A stretch of 64,000 nucleotides of DNA from NCBI RefSeq assembly GCF_963169125.1, contig NC_084793.1, positions 45,131,578 to 45,195,577 of the forward strand, in the 5' to 3' direction. The notes under the pieces were generated by a model. It saw nothing but the letters and a program-made list of their open reading frames with translations. It did no database searches and was not told where the DNA came from. Each line of letters begins with the position of its first letter. Positions within the stretch are counted from its first letter, which is position 1. The position numbers and the translations under genes were made by a program. Positions 34,279 through 46,354 of the stretch are shown here, in pieces. This DNA comes from Humulus lupulus. Taxonomy: Eukaryota; Streptophyta; Magnoliopsida; Rosales; Cannabaceae.

Positions 34279-34293
34279 TTTGCCACCCAAGTC
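34279..34293 (-). promoter_or_regulatory. polypurine-tract-like sequence of D
   Basis: GACTTGGGTGGCAAA on the minus strand directly before the LTR; compare GGACTTGGGGGGCAAA in C. Confidence 0.65.
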
Positions 34294-34404
34294 AATTTTC
34301 GTGCTTTGCATAATTCTGATGTAGTTATGTGAACAATTACCCCATTTTTTTTGTTATACATGTAAGTGACATTAAATGCGAATAATTTTTCCTTTTTGTA
34401 GTTC

Positions 34405-34437
34405 TGTTCGCTTTATATAAGTTTAACTACACGAACA
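34405..34437. repeat. 33-nt hairpin, copy 1
   Basis: Arms TGTTCG and CGAACA, with TTATATAAG in the loop. Confidence 0.6.
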
Positions 34438-34943
34438 TGCAGTTTTTGACCTCCTTCCTTAGCTACATGAACATATGACCTTTGACCTCCTTCCTTAGCT
34501 ACACGAATATATTTCATATTGATGATCTTACATGGGTGATCATACCTCCCATTGAGATTCCATTAAAGTTGTTAGCTTTTGTTTGTCATTGTGGAATATG
34601 ACCAAACGAATAGGTCCCATCGAGACTTATAATCATAGATGCAAACGAGTAGACTCATTTGCTACTTTGCCTTTATTATCTCCTCAAGAATTGCATATAA
34701 TTGAGCAAATACTTTGTTGTCTTAATTATTTCTTTTTGCCAACACATGTACATATTATAGACCAGACACTGCTTGATTCTTTTGAGTGGATAGGTGCAAA
34801 CTAGTTCTTGCTTGCCATTTTACTACCAGTGTTGCATCTGTTAATTATTTATACATTATTTCAAACAAACAGGGGCATACCACTATGGGCGAACAAGCTA
34901 TTCCTGGTAGCTTTGTTGGGCTCTGAGCATGCTCTTCTTTTCC

Positions 34944-34976
34944 TGTTCGCCTAGTATAGGCTACTATGGGCGAACA
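34944..34976. repeat. 33-nt hairpin, copy 2
   Basis: Arms TGTTCGCCTAGTA and TACTATGGGCGAACA around TAGGC. Confidence 0.8.
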
Positions 34977-35845
34977 GAATTGTCTTTAATTTCTTTAATT
35001 TTTTCCCATATTGGGTACACGTTTGGGCGAACATGCCAATCTCGTGGCTAGGTTAACAAAAGTAGAAATGCCATTAAAGGATGAGAGAACATAATTGAAG
35101 GTTATTCTTCTTAACTGATAACGACCAGAATTTCGAAGTTATCCTGTTTTTTATAACGATAAGAATTTGAGGTTATCTTCTTTTCTGAAAATCTGTGGGT
35201 GAACAACCTTATTTATTTGCTTGTTGTTCTCGTACGGCCTTTATTCTCATTTTTCCTTCACGGATAGGCGAACAGACTCTTTTGCCTTCATGGTCAAGCG
35301 AACAAGCACTTATTCACGAGATTTTGATCTATTCTCATCTTGTTTTTATAGTAAGGCGAACATAACTCTATTTTGAAAAAAAAAATTGTAGAAAATCTCT
35401 TCTTGGGTTATCTCCTATACCCTATGTGCCCCCCAAGTGATTGAGGAATCTTGGTCCTTGATCACTAGTTATGTCGTGCTTGGGTGCTTATAAATGTTCT
35501 GCTAGTTTATGGTAAGGCACGATTAGCTAGCATAATTCTTTTATCAACACCATAGGCTAACAGAATCACTTTGCTCGCTTCATGTATATAGACATAGGCG
35601 AACAGGATATGATGTACAAACAAGTTCCATGTTGGTACCTATTCTTGTACTTCCGAGGTATATGTTCACTCAATGTAGAAGCATAGGAGCGCATATTGCA
35701 TTTCATGGTTTCTGAGCTCTTTTTTTCCTGTTCTTTTTTGTGACATGCAAATTGGCGAAGAGGTTAAGTAAGAGTTATATCTTTATGAAGACCCATGGGT
35801 GAGCTGACTTCTCTTTGTAAGGCTCCGGGCTTACTTTTCCCTCAT

Positions 35846-35878
35846 AGTTCGCCTAGTATAGGCTATTATAGGCGAACA
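35846..35878. repeat. 33-nt hairpin, copy 3
   Basis: Same core as copy 2; arms AGTTCGCCTA and TATAGGCGAACA. Confidence 0.8.
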
Positions 35879-36093
35879 TCAGCAGAAATGCATTTAAATG
35901 GTAGGCGACCAGTTTTGAAGTTTTCCTCTTTTCTGATAATGATAAAATTGTGAGGTTATCTTTTTACTGATAATGAATAGAATTCGAAGTTATTCTCGAT
36001 CAAAGTTCGAGATTGTCATTTTTTCTGATGATATTTCCGAGATGATTTTATCTACTCAGTTCGTGTTCTTGGTTTAGCTATGTTTAATTTTTT

Positions 36094-36213
36094 TGCTTAA
36101 TAGCTACCTGTTGGTATTCAGGTCGTGTTCCTAGCTAGGACCAGGATTTTATTGCTTAATAGCCTACTTGTTATCATTCAGGCATTGTACCTAGTTAGGA
36201 CCATGATTTTATT
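36094..36213. repeat. tandem duplication of about 60 bp
   Basis: Two adjacent copies with CTTAATAGCYTAC (the first lacks one base), TATTCAGG or CATTCAGG, CTAGYTAGGACCA and GATTTTATTGCTT. Confidence 0.75.
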
Positions 36214-37767
36214 GCTTTGATTTTTCATGTTAGTTTCTCAAGTTTCATTAGGAATTGTATTGATAATCCAAGCTAGTTTCGAAAGTTCAAGACAACTTTT
36301 TTTTTTTTTTAATTTGTGTGTATTTTCTCCGAGCTCATGGTATGATTATATCCAACACCTATATGCCCCCCAAGTAACCAAGTTATAAATCTTGAGCTAT
36401 TTTTAGCTTGGGTTCGAGCTGGTTTTATAATGCATAATTTGAAGTTGTCATCTTTCCTAATTATAATCAGAATTTGAGGCTATCTTCTTTTTTGATCGTG
36501 ATCTCTTTATGAAGTAGTTTTTAACAGTGATCCATCTGAGAAGCGATCTTTGTTCATACCCCTAGTAGGTTTGGTCATATCGGGTATGCGACCAGAATAT
36601 CCCCACAAGGCTGTCTTCGGGGTTCGACTCGCGAGTTGATCTCTTAGGAGAATCTTCATTCGTTCTCCTTCCAATTTGGGGTTGACTCTTCTCTTGTCTC
36701 CTTGATAGGAGATTACCTCGGTAAACCCCGAGCTGTAGAAAGGTGTCAAATTGGAGATGAAATGATGAACATATAATGCTAACAGAGTTTTTCAAGCGGG
36801 TTTACATGGTTGACATTTTTTATCCCTGTTCGCGTCTTGGAAGTAACCTTGGGCAAACAGGTCCCTTATTTCCCTTGCTCCATTAGTCCGTCAGCATGGT
36901 GTTTACATAGGTAAATGAACAGAGTTGAATAGATTATGTTTGTTCCTTATTAAGGCACACTAGCAAACAAACTTTTTCTTTGGTTTTCGAGTAGAGTATG
37001 TCTTTATGCCACAAGGGAACAGGTTTATTCTTCGTGTCTAATCATTCTCTATGTACATTGTTGGATGAACACCCTTGCTTCTTACTTTCATTTATCTATT
37101 TGTTTATGATATACATAGTTAGGCGAACAGACTTGTCTTTGGTTTGGTGTGGTCATGACTCCAAGGTGAGAACTGAAATTCATTCTCCTTGCTTTCTTTA
37201 TGTAGATGTGTGAACAGGTGAAAATGTGTTCCAATCTACTTGTGTACGAATAGCTAGTGTTCTGTTCATTTTTTTTACAAGGAAGCATAGGAATGCACTA
37301 TAAACGAACATGCTCCTTTGATTCGTCTTTGGACTATGTTCGTTCCATGTGTCAGCATAAGCGAGGAAAACCTTGCTTTGCCATCATATTGCAGTTCTTC
37401 AATCCTTGCTCGAATGTCGAACGCAAGTCAGTTTGAAGATTACTCATTTAATTCAACTCGGGTGACAAGTGCAAGTCAGTTCAAAGATGACTTGGTCAAC
37501 TCATTTCGGGAGCTATCACGATAATGCGTATCGATCAGCTCGAAACCGCATCAACAAAGATTACAGGCTTTTCCTCATAATGTCTTTATTAAGTCTTGTT
37601 CACCCCATGTGTGAACGCATGGGGGAACAAGTTTCATCCAATGGTGAAACGAGTTGGAAAATCTTTTGATTTGTGTTCATAAGCTTTTGCTTCATCCGGA
37701 TCTCCCCTTGCACGTGAGAAGAGTTTTTTTGTGACCTCGAAATGGTTTGAGCATAATCTTCTTTTTC

Positions 37768-37800
37768 TGTTCGCTTAGCATTGGCTATAATAAGCGAATA
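37768..37800. repeat. 33-nt hairpin, copy 4
   Basis: Arms TGTTCGCTTAG and AATAAGCGAATA; the change C to T in the left arm is matched by G to A in the right. A weaker copy lies at 38164-38196. Confidence 0.7.
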
Positions 37801-38732
37801 GGATATCCTTTGGTTTGCTCAAAAAATAGCTCAAAGATAAATTAATAGATTCACCTCGAATGACATGTATAAGTTAGCTCGATTAACTTGTACCGATCCG
37901 CTAGAATCTTCATCAACAAATTTGCAAATTTGAAACGAACTTGAGCATGGAAAATCTTTCGATCTATGTTTATTTATTCATGTTCACGCCATGTATGAAT
38001 GCATGGGCGAACAAGTTTAATCCATAGAATAAACAAACAGATCTTTCCTTGTGTTTATAAACTTTTGGTTCAAGCAACTAGCTTAACGTGGCTCATACCT
38101 TGAGTGTGTAAACACAATTTTTGTGGTGACCTTGAAATCTTCCCGTGCATAATCTTTCTTTCTTGGTCGCTTAACATAGGCTAACATGAGAAAACAAGAT
38201 CTCAAAAACCAAGTCATCTCAAAATCCTTCTCAAAAAGGCGCATAAGTCATCTCGAAAACCACAACTTCACTTATGTCGTCTCGGAGATGAACTTTGTCC
38301 ACAACTTGGTTGTAAACTATGGTTTAGCTCGAAGATGAACTTAGTTTATGACTCGAATGACTCATGTAGAGTGATGACCAACTTGGGTATAGATACCAAA
38401 GACACCTCATTATTCTCATCTAGAGTGGAGACCAGCTCGGATATGGATACTGCTCAGATGACTCATGTAGAGGGCGATCAGCTCGAATGACACATAGCTC
38501 AGAGATGAATTTTGTTTATGGCTCAAAGATCTTCGATCTTCTCAGAATTGTCACTAATGATTTTGAGTTGTTTATTCCATAAGATCCCTTATTTTTTTTA
38601 AGCTCCCAAATGAATGAACATAATATCTTTTTGTTATAGCTAAACGAACAGGTTTATCTGGTTCTGTTCGCTCTTTAAGGTTACACGAACAGATTCCTGT
38701 TCATTTTTTATTCATGCCGATAGGCGAACAGT

Positions 38733-41452
38733 TGTAGCGCACCTATTTTTTTTTAGATTAATTAATTTTGTGCTTTGTTTTATTAATAATTGTTAAGTGT
38801 TAGGAATTTTTTTCTAATTGTTTGAATTGTTAGTAGAAATTATATGAATTTAATGAATGCATGAGTTGTTGTGATGACTTGTTGAGAAGCATGTTAGGTG
38901 GTTGTAATTTTTGGATTCAAGAGTATAAAATCCTATGTAGGATTCGGCCAAGGCATGTGTAGAGAATGCATGTGGGGTTTTGTTTATGTTTCTATGAACT
39001 TGGTCATGTTAGTGGGAAATAGGAACATGCTAGGGTTCATGTGAATGTATATGAGGTTATTGGTATTTTTATGTTTATATCATGTGGGTTTCGGCCTATA
39101 GGGGTTATTGATTGCATGTTGGTCATTTTTAATTGATGTCACATATACTCATTAGCAACATGATATGTTATTGTGTTAGATTTGGGAATTTGTTTTAAGT
39201 CCCTTACAAATGATGATCTAAGTGGTATATGAAGTGTGGTCTAAGTAATTGTTTAAAACATGATTTAAAAGTGGGTTTTATGTTAATTATGCTTGCTGTT
39301 TTTTTTTTATAATTTGTGAGTATAATGGTGAAATAATGTTTTGAAATGCACATGTGATGCCTCAAGTGGTATTTGATTTTTAAGTAGATAAAAGGGCACA
39401 TTTTTTCACATGTTAATGGTGTTTTTGTCAACGTAATACATGCAAATTTTTGTGAATTTTATGAAACAAAAATAAAGTTTTGATCCAAGTTTGTAATTTA
39501 ATTGAATAAATCGTTGTTGGGATTTTGGATTAAAAATAAGAAAGGTCTCTTAAATGAGATAAATAATGCTAGTGCATCAAATAAATTAAACCCTAAGCTA
39601 TGTATATGATAAATGTGGTATTTTAAAAATATAAAAATATATTTTTCACATTATTATTTAGGTGCAGTTTTTTTATTTAAATGTGAACAAAATTATGGTT
39701 TAATTTCACTTGTGATTTTTAAACAAAATAAATGGTTGCTGAAACTTTGAGTTATTAAGCTAAAATAATTTATTTATTTAAGATTAAAGAATCATATACC
39801 TAAATAATTTAAGTCTTAAATAATATATATGAAAATGTAATTTTCCACACTTTATTTATAAATTTTCACATTTGAAAACATGTAGTTTTTTTTTTCTTTT
39901 GAGATTAGTAAAGTTATTTTCTAAAAGAAGCAAGAAACTTATTAAGTATTTCTAATAGCTACAAAATTGTCACATATTTTTTTTTTTGCTATTTAAATAG
40001 TGAATGAAATTATTATTTTATGAGAAATAGAAAAAAACTTAATAGATTATTTTATAAAGTAAATATGATGTATTAAAATTTGTTTAACAATTTTGGGAGA
40101 TAGAGAAACAAATAATGGTAATTAAATTATGTTGCTGAATTTTGATTTAAGAGGCAAGAAATAAGTATGTAGGAATTATCGTTATAAAACGCTAAATTTC
40201 AACAACGCTCCCACGTATGCATGTCGCATGCAAATGCATTTTTACGTTCAAATATATGCATATTGTTCAAACACATGACTTTTACTTTGTAACAATGAAG
40301 GGTTAATAGTTAGAATTGACATTATTCTTTTATGATTTTATGTGAAAATGTGTATGTTTGGAATTATTGGGCAACTTGTACCACGTGTGCATGGCCTATG
40401 CACACGTGGGGTAAATGTGTTGGGCATGAGTATTTTTATGTGATTCTAAGAGACGACGTTTGATTATGATTATAGGCTCGTTGTGAAGTTGTTTTCATTT
40501 TTGTTTTGCTCCGACCTGAGGTTAGGAAGTTAGATAGAATTTCTATGTTTATGCTATGAAATGGTGAGACTTGTATGTTACAAGGAATATTGTGCTTTGT
40601 TTTAATGATGAACCATGTGATATGGAAAATGGAATTCTATCTTGAAATGTTATGACAAGTATGATTGCAACATATATTTCTTTTGTCTTGATGTGAATTG
40701 GATTACATGTGTTGTATGATGAATGAGAAGAAAAGAGTGTTAGCATGCTGAACGCAACGCAACAAATGAGTTACTAAGGATATGATGTAACTCAAAGGGT
40801 GGACGTGCCGAGGTTATTCAAGGACCTGAGATCCTATTGACCTCATAAATGAAGTTTTACTAGCCTAGTTATACTGGTTACCTCAAGATGTGACATGGAC
40901 AATAGAGGTGCCATGATCACAAAGAATATGTTTATGTTAAATGAATGTGATGTGTGACTATGTTTCATTTTGATTATGAGATATGAGCATGATGGTGTTA
41001 TGAATTGTGTTGTTATGTTATACATGTATTTCTTGTCTTATCTTTGATTTTGTTGTACTTCCTTATTGGGCTTTTAGCTCACCTCCTTACTTTCCCCCTT
41101 TTAGGTAATAAATAGGGTTTTTCTCTGGCACGAGCTGTGATGTGGGGAGTTCCGACGTCTGAGTATGTATGGCATGGGGTTTTCCCATAAATGAATAAAC
41201 GATCAACATAAGCGCCAAGTTTTTTTTTAAGAACTATGTTATGGACCTTAAATTTTCAAACTTACCAGTGGGACTTAAATTTTTATTTTCTTTAAACATT
41301 GCATATGAACACGCTATTTTTATTTTAAACTATTGGACCCAACTTGTATGTCTTATCAAGGCCCCACTGAATATATCTTTTAAGTGAGATTTTTCTAAGT
41401 ATCTATGAGATAAGTGGCGTTTGTACAAAGTAATAGAATAGAGCGCTTTACA
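38733..41452 (+). repeat. solo LTR, chromovirus type, about 2.7 kb
   Basis: TGTAGCGCACC to GAGCGCTTTACA, flanked by ACAGT (38728-38732) and ACAGC (41453-41457), one mismatch. No internal sequence, so the element was reduced to one LTR by recombination. Orientation is inferred from the GCTCAC...AGGTAA module near its right end (41062-41110). It contains a G-box palindrome at 40381-40409. No gene. Confidence 0.75.
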
Positions 41453-41535
41453 ACAGCTTCGAAAGGTCTTGATGGTTTCTTATGTAGGCTTATGGGCATA
41501 CATGCTACTCTTGATAACTTTGAAGAGTTTCAAAC
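41453..41535. other. piece of element D between two insertions
   Basis: It holds the right duplication of the solo LTR (ACAGC) and the left duplication of element C (CAAAC, 41531-41535). Confidence 0.6.
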
Positions 41536-41657
41536 TATGTATCCTAATTTTAGCACGAGTCTTTCACTCAGATCGTGTACAGCTGACAAATAAATGCATG
41601 GAAGAAATAGCCAGTGAGTCCATGTATTCTCCACGTAGACAGCATGATTTTCATGCC
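41536..41657 (+). repeat. 5' LTR fragment of C, 122 bp
   Basis: It matches 46631-46754 of the right LTR (first bases TATG instead of TGTG). The match stops at GATTTTCATG, where integrase sequence begins. Confidence 0.9.
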
Positions 41658-42098
41658 CATAGGACTTCCACCGGACACACTCCTTTCTCCTTGACCTTCG
41701 AAAGTGAGGTCGTCCTTCCCGTCGAAGCAAAGGTAGCCATACACAAACTAAGGACATTCAGCTAGGAGTGGAATGATGAGTTACTTAACGCGTCTCTCGA
41801 CCTGATTCAAGAAAAACGAGAGGATTCACAGTTACAGCTTGCGCACTATCAACAGAAATTCACTCGTTATTTTAATTCTAAGGTCAAAAGACGTAGTTTT
41901 GGACTAGGCGACCTAGTTCTCCGAAGGGTCTTTTTGGCGAACAAGGATCCTAAGGACGGGGCTTTAGGCCCGAACTGGGAAGGACCATATCAGATCGTGG
42001 AAGTTTTGTGTGAGGGAACTTTCAAGTTAGCTCAGCTTAGTGGAGAAACAGTCCCACGGACCTGGAACGCCATGCACTTAAAGAAGTATTACCAATAA
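41658..42098 (+). pseudogene. integrase C-terminal end, element C
   Basis: It begins inside integrase (RTSTGHTPFSLTFESEVV) and ends at the natural stop TAA 42096-42098 after LKKYYQ. The C-terminal DNA-binding part is complete: QLQLAHYQQKFTRYFN, GDLVLRRVFLANKDPKDG, LGPNWEGPYQIVEV (GPY-like). One in-frame TAG at 41763 follows KLRTFS. All upstream gag-pol is deleted. The equivalent parts of B and E align without gaps. Confidence 0.9.
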
Positions 42099-42906
42099 TA
42101 TTACTAACCACCTATGTAAGGCTTAGTTATGAAAGCCATTTAATTAAATAATGGGGGATTATTATGTAATTTTTTTTGTTGGCGTGGTTTTAAATAATTT
42201 TTCTTTTTTAAGCTCGTGTATCGATGTTTGTAAAAGCAACCAAGAAAGTTTTTACATTCTGGTTACTTGGGGGGCATATAACCCGAGGTGGATCAGAGCA
42301 GGGTTGCCAATTGAGTTTAAATTTTTAAACTACTTAAAATCCTGGATACAACAAGGTATAAAACTATCCTAGATACAACCAGGTCGGAAACTTATAAGCT
42401 TGGAAAATTGATTATCCGACGGCTTTTTAAGAGCTCGAGGTGTCGATAAACCTAGCACGAACTAAGTTCAAATCACTTAAAACCCTGGATACAACTAGGT
42501 CCAAAACTTGGAAGTTAGCAAAATTGAATATTCGATGGCTTTTTTAGAAGCTCGAGATGTCAATAAACCTAGCACGAACTAAGTTTAAAATATTTAAAAT
42601 CATGGATATAACCAAGTCCAAGGCCTGACACTTAACATGTATGATATAAATTAACACATTAAATTTGGATATAACCAAACTCAAATTATCTATCCCGATC
42701 CCAAAATCGATTCTTAAAATCTCGAATGTGCAAGTCTAAGAAAGCAAAAACATGAGAGATAATCAAGGAAAAGGCAAATAAATTAAAAGTTAGATATATG
42801 AATTGAAATTCAAGTTGTCCCGAGGAGAAAAACCTCGAACTAAGCCCAAGGGCAATTGTTTACAAACAAATAAAAAAAAGAAGGAAAGAGCAAAACAACG
42901 AAGAGT
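42099..42906. repeat. convergent spacer of C with repeated motif
   Basis: Spacer between integrase and the antisense gene. GGATAYAACYARGT-type motifs lie at 42344, 42371, 42487, 42604 and 42667. A 117-bp unit is duplicated in tandem (about 42370-42486 and 42487-42603), with AAACCTAGCACGAACTAAGT in each. Counterpart of the array at 18529-18678 in B. Confidence 0.72.
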
Positions 42907-43958
42907 TCATTGAGCCCCTCTAGGACGTTTTAAGGACGTGACCTCCTCAATCTCCTGCTCGCCCGCTGTAGAAGCGTCCCCTGTTTCTAACGGCTCTTGC
43001 AAGATCTGGGCCATGAATTTTTCAAAATATGGATCCCACAGCTCAGGAGCCATGAAAGAAAAGTTTCCATCTTGGTTAAAAGCCCAGCAATGATATAACA
43101 TGTCATCCATGGAGGATAGTGAGTCCATTTTTGCTTCTTTAACCACAGCGTTAGGCTCTAGTTGCTTTGCTTTGGCCTCAGCAACCTCGACCTAGAGAGC
43201 AGCCAAGGCTATCTTTGCGGCCTGCTCGCTTTCTTAAGACGATGCAAGGGCGAACTTGGCATCGTACTCGCCCTTTTGAGCAGCTGCAAAGGCAGCTTCG
43301 GCAACTTGCTCGCCTTCTTGAGCAGCAGTCAAGGCAGTCTTGGCGGTTTGGAGCTCAGCTTGGAGTTCGTCATTTCTAGCCCTAGCTCGGGCTATACTGC
43401 GGTGTTGAGCCAGGGCATATTGCAAAATAAAGAGACAAGTTAAATGTATACTTTGGCAAGATGAAAAAAAAATTCACTAAGGAATGATATCTTATTGTGA
43501 GGGTCATCCCCAAGGCTGACTCCAGGCCATTCTCTGGGCTCCGCTCTTCTATCTTCCTCAGGTCTCTTGAGTTGACTTTATAAGCATGTCCCACCATGTG
43601 GCTCGCTATCTCGTAGAGGATCCCCCAAAAGGCATCGGGGATCTTCTCCAGGTCCTAGGGATCAACTGGGATGCGCACAGTTGCAGCTGAGATAGGAGGA
43701 GCTGGGGGATCAGCTTGTATTACTTGATCCCGAGCAGGCGCGAACCGAGGAGGAGGAGGAATCCTCTTCTCCGTCATGGTAGACACCAGAGCAGTTGAGC
43801 TAGCGCCTTTCCCCTTAGCAGGTGTTTGGAGGTGTTTCTTGCCGCAAGGGGGGTTTTCTTTGTAAATTGGGGCATCTTTACAACAGGACCCGAGCCGAAC
43901 TTTCTGCCCTGGGAAGTTGTAAGGAGGTCAGGAGCTCCGGATTGTTCCATCTCTTCGC
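42907..43958 (-). pseudogene. antisense gene of C, 3' exons: coiled coil and C-terminus
   Basis: From the acceptor (TTTTCAG, ending 43959) it encodes EEMEQSGAPDLLTTSQGRK, then decayed sequence, then an Ala/Glu-rich coiled coil at 43425-43234 (ARNDELQAELQTAKTALTAA) and the C-terminal part 43146-42907 (YHCWAFNQDGNFSFMAPEL, ending PRGAQ). An intron probably separates the first and second parts near 43490-43440. At least one stop (43232) interrupts the coil. The layout equals exons 3-4 of the B gene. Function unknown. Confidence 0.62.
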
Positions 43959-44034
43959 CTGAAAAGAATAAGAAGGGAGTTAATTCATAAGTAAAGTCGA
44001 AAACTTACACAAAAGAAATAAATAAAGGTCCTAC

Positions 44035-44817
44035 CCTCCGGGCTGGGGGAGGAGTCTATTATCACGACCTCCGGCCTTGGGACTAATGGAGGAGAAGGAG
44101 AATCTAAGTCTAAAATTTCTTGGATTATAGGGGGTTCGGGCTCAGGTTCTACCTCGGGGTTAGACTCGTCTACATATTGCCTAAATCCAGGGGCAAAGGC
44201 GCCATGGAGCAAAGAAGGCCATGACCTACGATTGGTCCCATACTCCTAAAAAATGGTTGACCTAAAGGCTGAGGTATTATCTACAATAATAGTGCCCCTA
44301 GGGTAACTCATATCATGGTGCAACACTAAATGATCCACGCACTGGAGCAGGGTGATGTTACGGTCTGGATTGTTAGGGTGGCGGTGGACGAGCTGATTTG
44401 GGTTAAATCTAACTAGCCTAAAGTCGGCGACAACCTTATCTAATTCCCTATAAGGGTATGGGTTACCTTGGTCGGAGGGGCCAGCTACTGCCCCTAATGC
44501 AACTCATTCTAAATCGGGTTACCGAGCAGCTTCAGGAACTCGCCTCTTCTGCACAAGAGGGACCTTGTCTTCCTTTTGCTCCTCGCCTTCAGCAGTTGCT
44601 GAGACTTCTTCGGGGGAAGGTGGGAGCTCGTGGACTATCAGAAGAGTAACTCGGGTCCTTCTTAAGGCCAATGTCTGGCCTTTGCCGATCAACTTACACG
44701 CCAGCATCGGGACATCATTCAAGAGCTGGCGGTAGTCCTTCTCGCTGGGTGGAAGCCCAAACAGTGTTTCATATTGACCCCAGAGGGTCACTGACTTCCC
44801 CATCCTCGCGAATATGG
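44035..44817 (-). pseudogene. antisense gene of C, middle exons
   Basis: It starts after a 94-bp intron (44818-44911, GTAAGT to TTGTGCAG). First part: IFARMGKSVTLWGQYETLFG and LACKLIGKGQTLALRR, up to a possible donor at 44522. Second part: FRLVRFNPNQLVH, DHLVLHHDMSYPRG, a stop after STIF, then EYGTNRRSWPSLL and an acidic/proline tail ending at a donor GTAGGA (44034). A short intron (43959-44034) follows. Intron 44818-44911 lies at the same place as intron 16012-16095 in B. Confidence 0.62.
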
Positions 44818-44911
44818 CTGCACAAAAAATAAACTCAATTAACATATGCGCAAGTAGTATGTCTTTAAAAAATGAATGACTTTATGAACTAAGAAAAGAA
44901 AGAAGACTTAC

Positions 44912-45585
44912 GGGACGGTTGAAATATCGATGCTCACATTTTTGGAACCCATTCGACATAAAGAACTGATCCTTGTAGTCATTGGGGTGGCTTAGGAGCT
45001 CGATAACCGAAGTGGAGTTCAAGAATCTAGTGAGGTAGTAGAATCCGTCACCTCACCCCTTTCGCTCTGGGCTGGCCTTAAGGCAGAAGAAGTATAGAAT
45101 ATCTGTCGGAGTGGGGACCTCCCACTCGTGCTTCAAAAAGAGATATTTCAACCCCACTAGAAGTTTGTATGAATTTGGGGGGAGATGAAAAGGTGCCAAC
45201 TTCACGTAGTTCAGGAAGTCAGGGAAGTATTGATCCAGGGGAAGGAAGACCCCCACCTTTAAATGCTCATCACTCCAAGCCACGAAGTCATCCTGGAGAG
45301 GCATGCAACTTCCTTCCCCTTCGAACAGAGGTCAGGCAATGAGGACTCCGGCCCGACCTCTATATTATGACTCAGCATAATTTTGTTGACCCTTCTTTGG
45401 GTCGCAATCTTTGAGGCAATTGTCTCTGCCTCGAAGAATGCGTTGGGGTCGACCACAACCTCCCTCTCCACCACTGGGCCGAAGTGAGGAAGAGGAGATT
45501 CGAAGGCGATCTCTTCTCCCTTGTTTTCTTGTTGAGTAGACGAGCCAGATGCATTTTTCGTTGGTGCATTCTTCTTGGGTGCCAT
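44912..45585 (-). pseudogene. antisense gene of C, first coding exon (Transposase_28-like)
   Basis: The probable start is ATG at 45585 (MAPKKNAPTKNASGSS), a basic/Ser-rich N-terminus. Conserved blocks: DPNAFFEAETIASKIA, AWSDEHLKVGVFLPLDQYF, VKLAPFHLPPNSYKLL, EVPTPTDILYFFCLK and GDGFYYLTRF. A one-base frameshift near 45335 and a TGA near 45052 break it. The blocks and their order match exon 1 of the antisense gene in B, and the upstream region has a TATA box, so the start here looks better supported than in B. Confidence 0.75.
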
Positions 45586-46354
45586 TAGATCGCCTAATGA
45601 ACAAGAATGATGAGTTACTTAGTAGGCGATCTAAGATTTTGTAAAGGTTATGACACGGAGGTACGAGGGAGAATGTTATCTCTAATATACGAGCTGAGTT
45701 AGTCTCAGCCCATTGCGTGATCCCACGTGCTACCCTACACTACGCACCTCGGTTTCCCAATAGAACCCTGATGTTTAGGGATCCATGTGTCAGAAAACCC
45801 GGCCCCTACTGTCCTTGGGGGGCGGTTTAGAGAAAAACCACCCAAGAAGTGTGTTCCCTAGGTAATCTGGTTTTGAACCCTAACCTTTCATCTTCTATAT
45901 TCTGAATGGGTATTTCCTAAAATTTTCCATAAGCTACCAAAATTTACCCATAAATGACCCAATTCTGTGAATATCATAGTTTTAAGAAATATTCTAAGAC
46001 CTTCTCAGTAAACCTAAGTTGAAGCCTATGTGCCAAAAACATTGAGAAAACAACCTAATATTAACTACGATGAAGCATGGGTTAGCATGGTAAATAAAAC
46101 ACAGAAATCAGTAAAGAAAAAGTTTCTTCAAAACGATAAGACTTATAGTGTGTTCGTCGATAGAAAAAGTAGATTTTGTAAGGGAGAGTTCCTGGAAGAC
46201 TCTTGAGTAATTAAGCAACTTGGTTTCAGATAGTTTTTGCAACAGATGGTTTTTGGGTTTTTCTCTGAGAAAGAAAAAGGGTTTGAAAACGCAGAAGAGA
46301 GAAGATGAAGAAAGATTTTGAATAAAAGGTAGTAAACTGTGGAAATTGTATATC
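45586..46354 (-). other. 5' leader of the antisense gene in C
   Basis: The minus strand is pyrimidine-rich after the TATA box (TTCTTCATCTTCTCTCTTC), as in plant leaders. It may include an untranslated exon/intron; none can be fixed. No other gene. Confidence 0.45.

Larger units (their letters stand above)
34294..38732 (-). other. internal non-coding region of D
   Basis: No gag, pol or antisense-gene coding found; open frames are short and unrelated. The region is dense in GGCGAACA / TGTTCGCC words, with 33-nt hairpins (listed separately), GATAAC / GAGGTTATC repeats near 35110-35200, 35915-36030 and 36430-36500, and a tandem duplication near 36094-36213. Confidence 0.6.

Noticed and set aside
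34405..34437. Hairpin considered as a tRNA or microRNA precursor
   Set aside because: Too short for tRNA, no cloverleaf; arms are shorter than a plant microRNA duplex.
34405..38691. Regular hairpins considered as a CRISPR array
   Set aside because: Spacing is irregular (about 400-1900 bp), there are no equal-length spacers or cas genes, and the context is a plant retroelement.
43162..43443. Plus-strand open frame of 93 codons rich in Leu/Ser
   Set aside because: It is the shadow of the Ala/Glu coiled coil of the antisense gene on the other strand.
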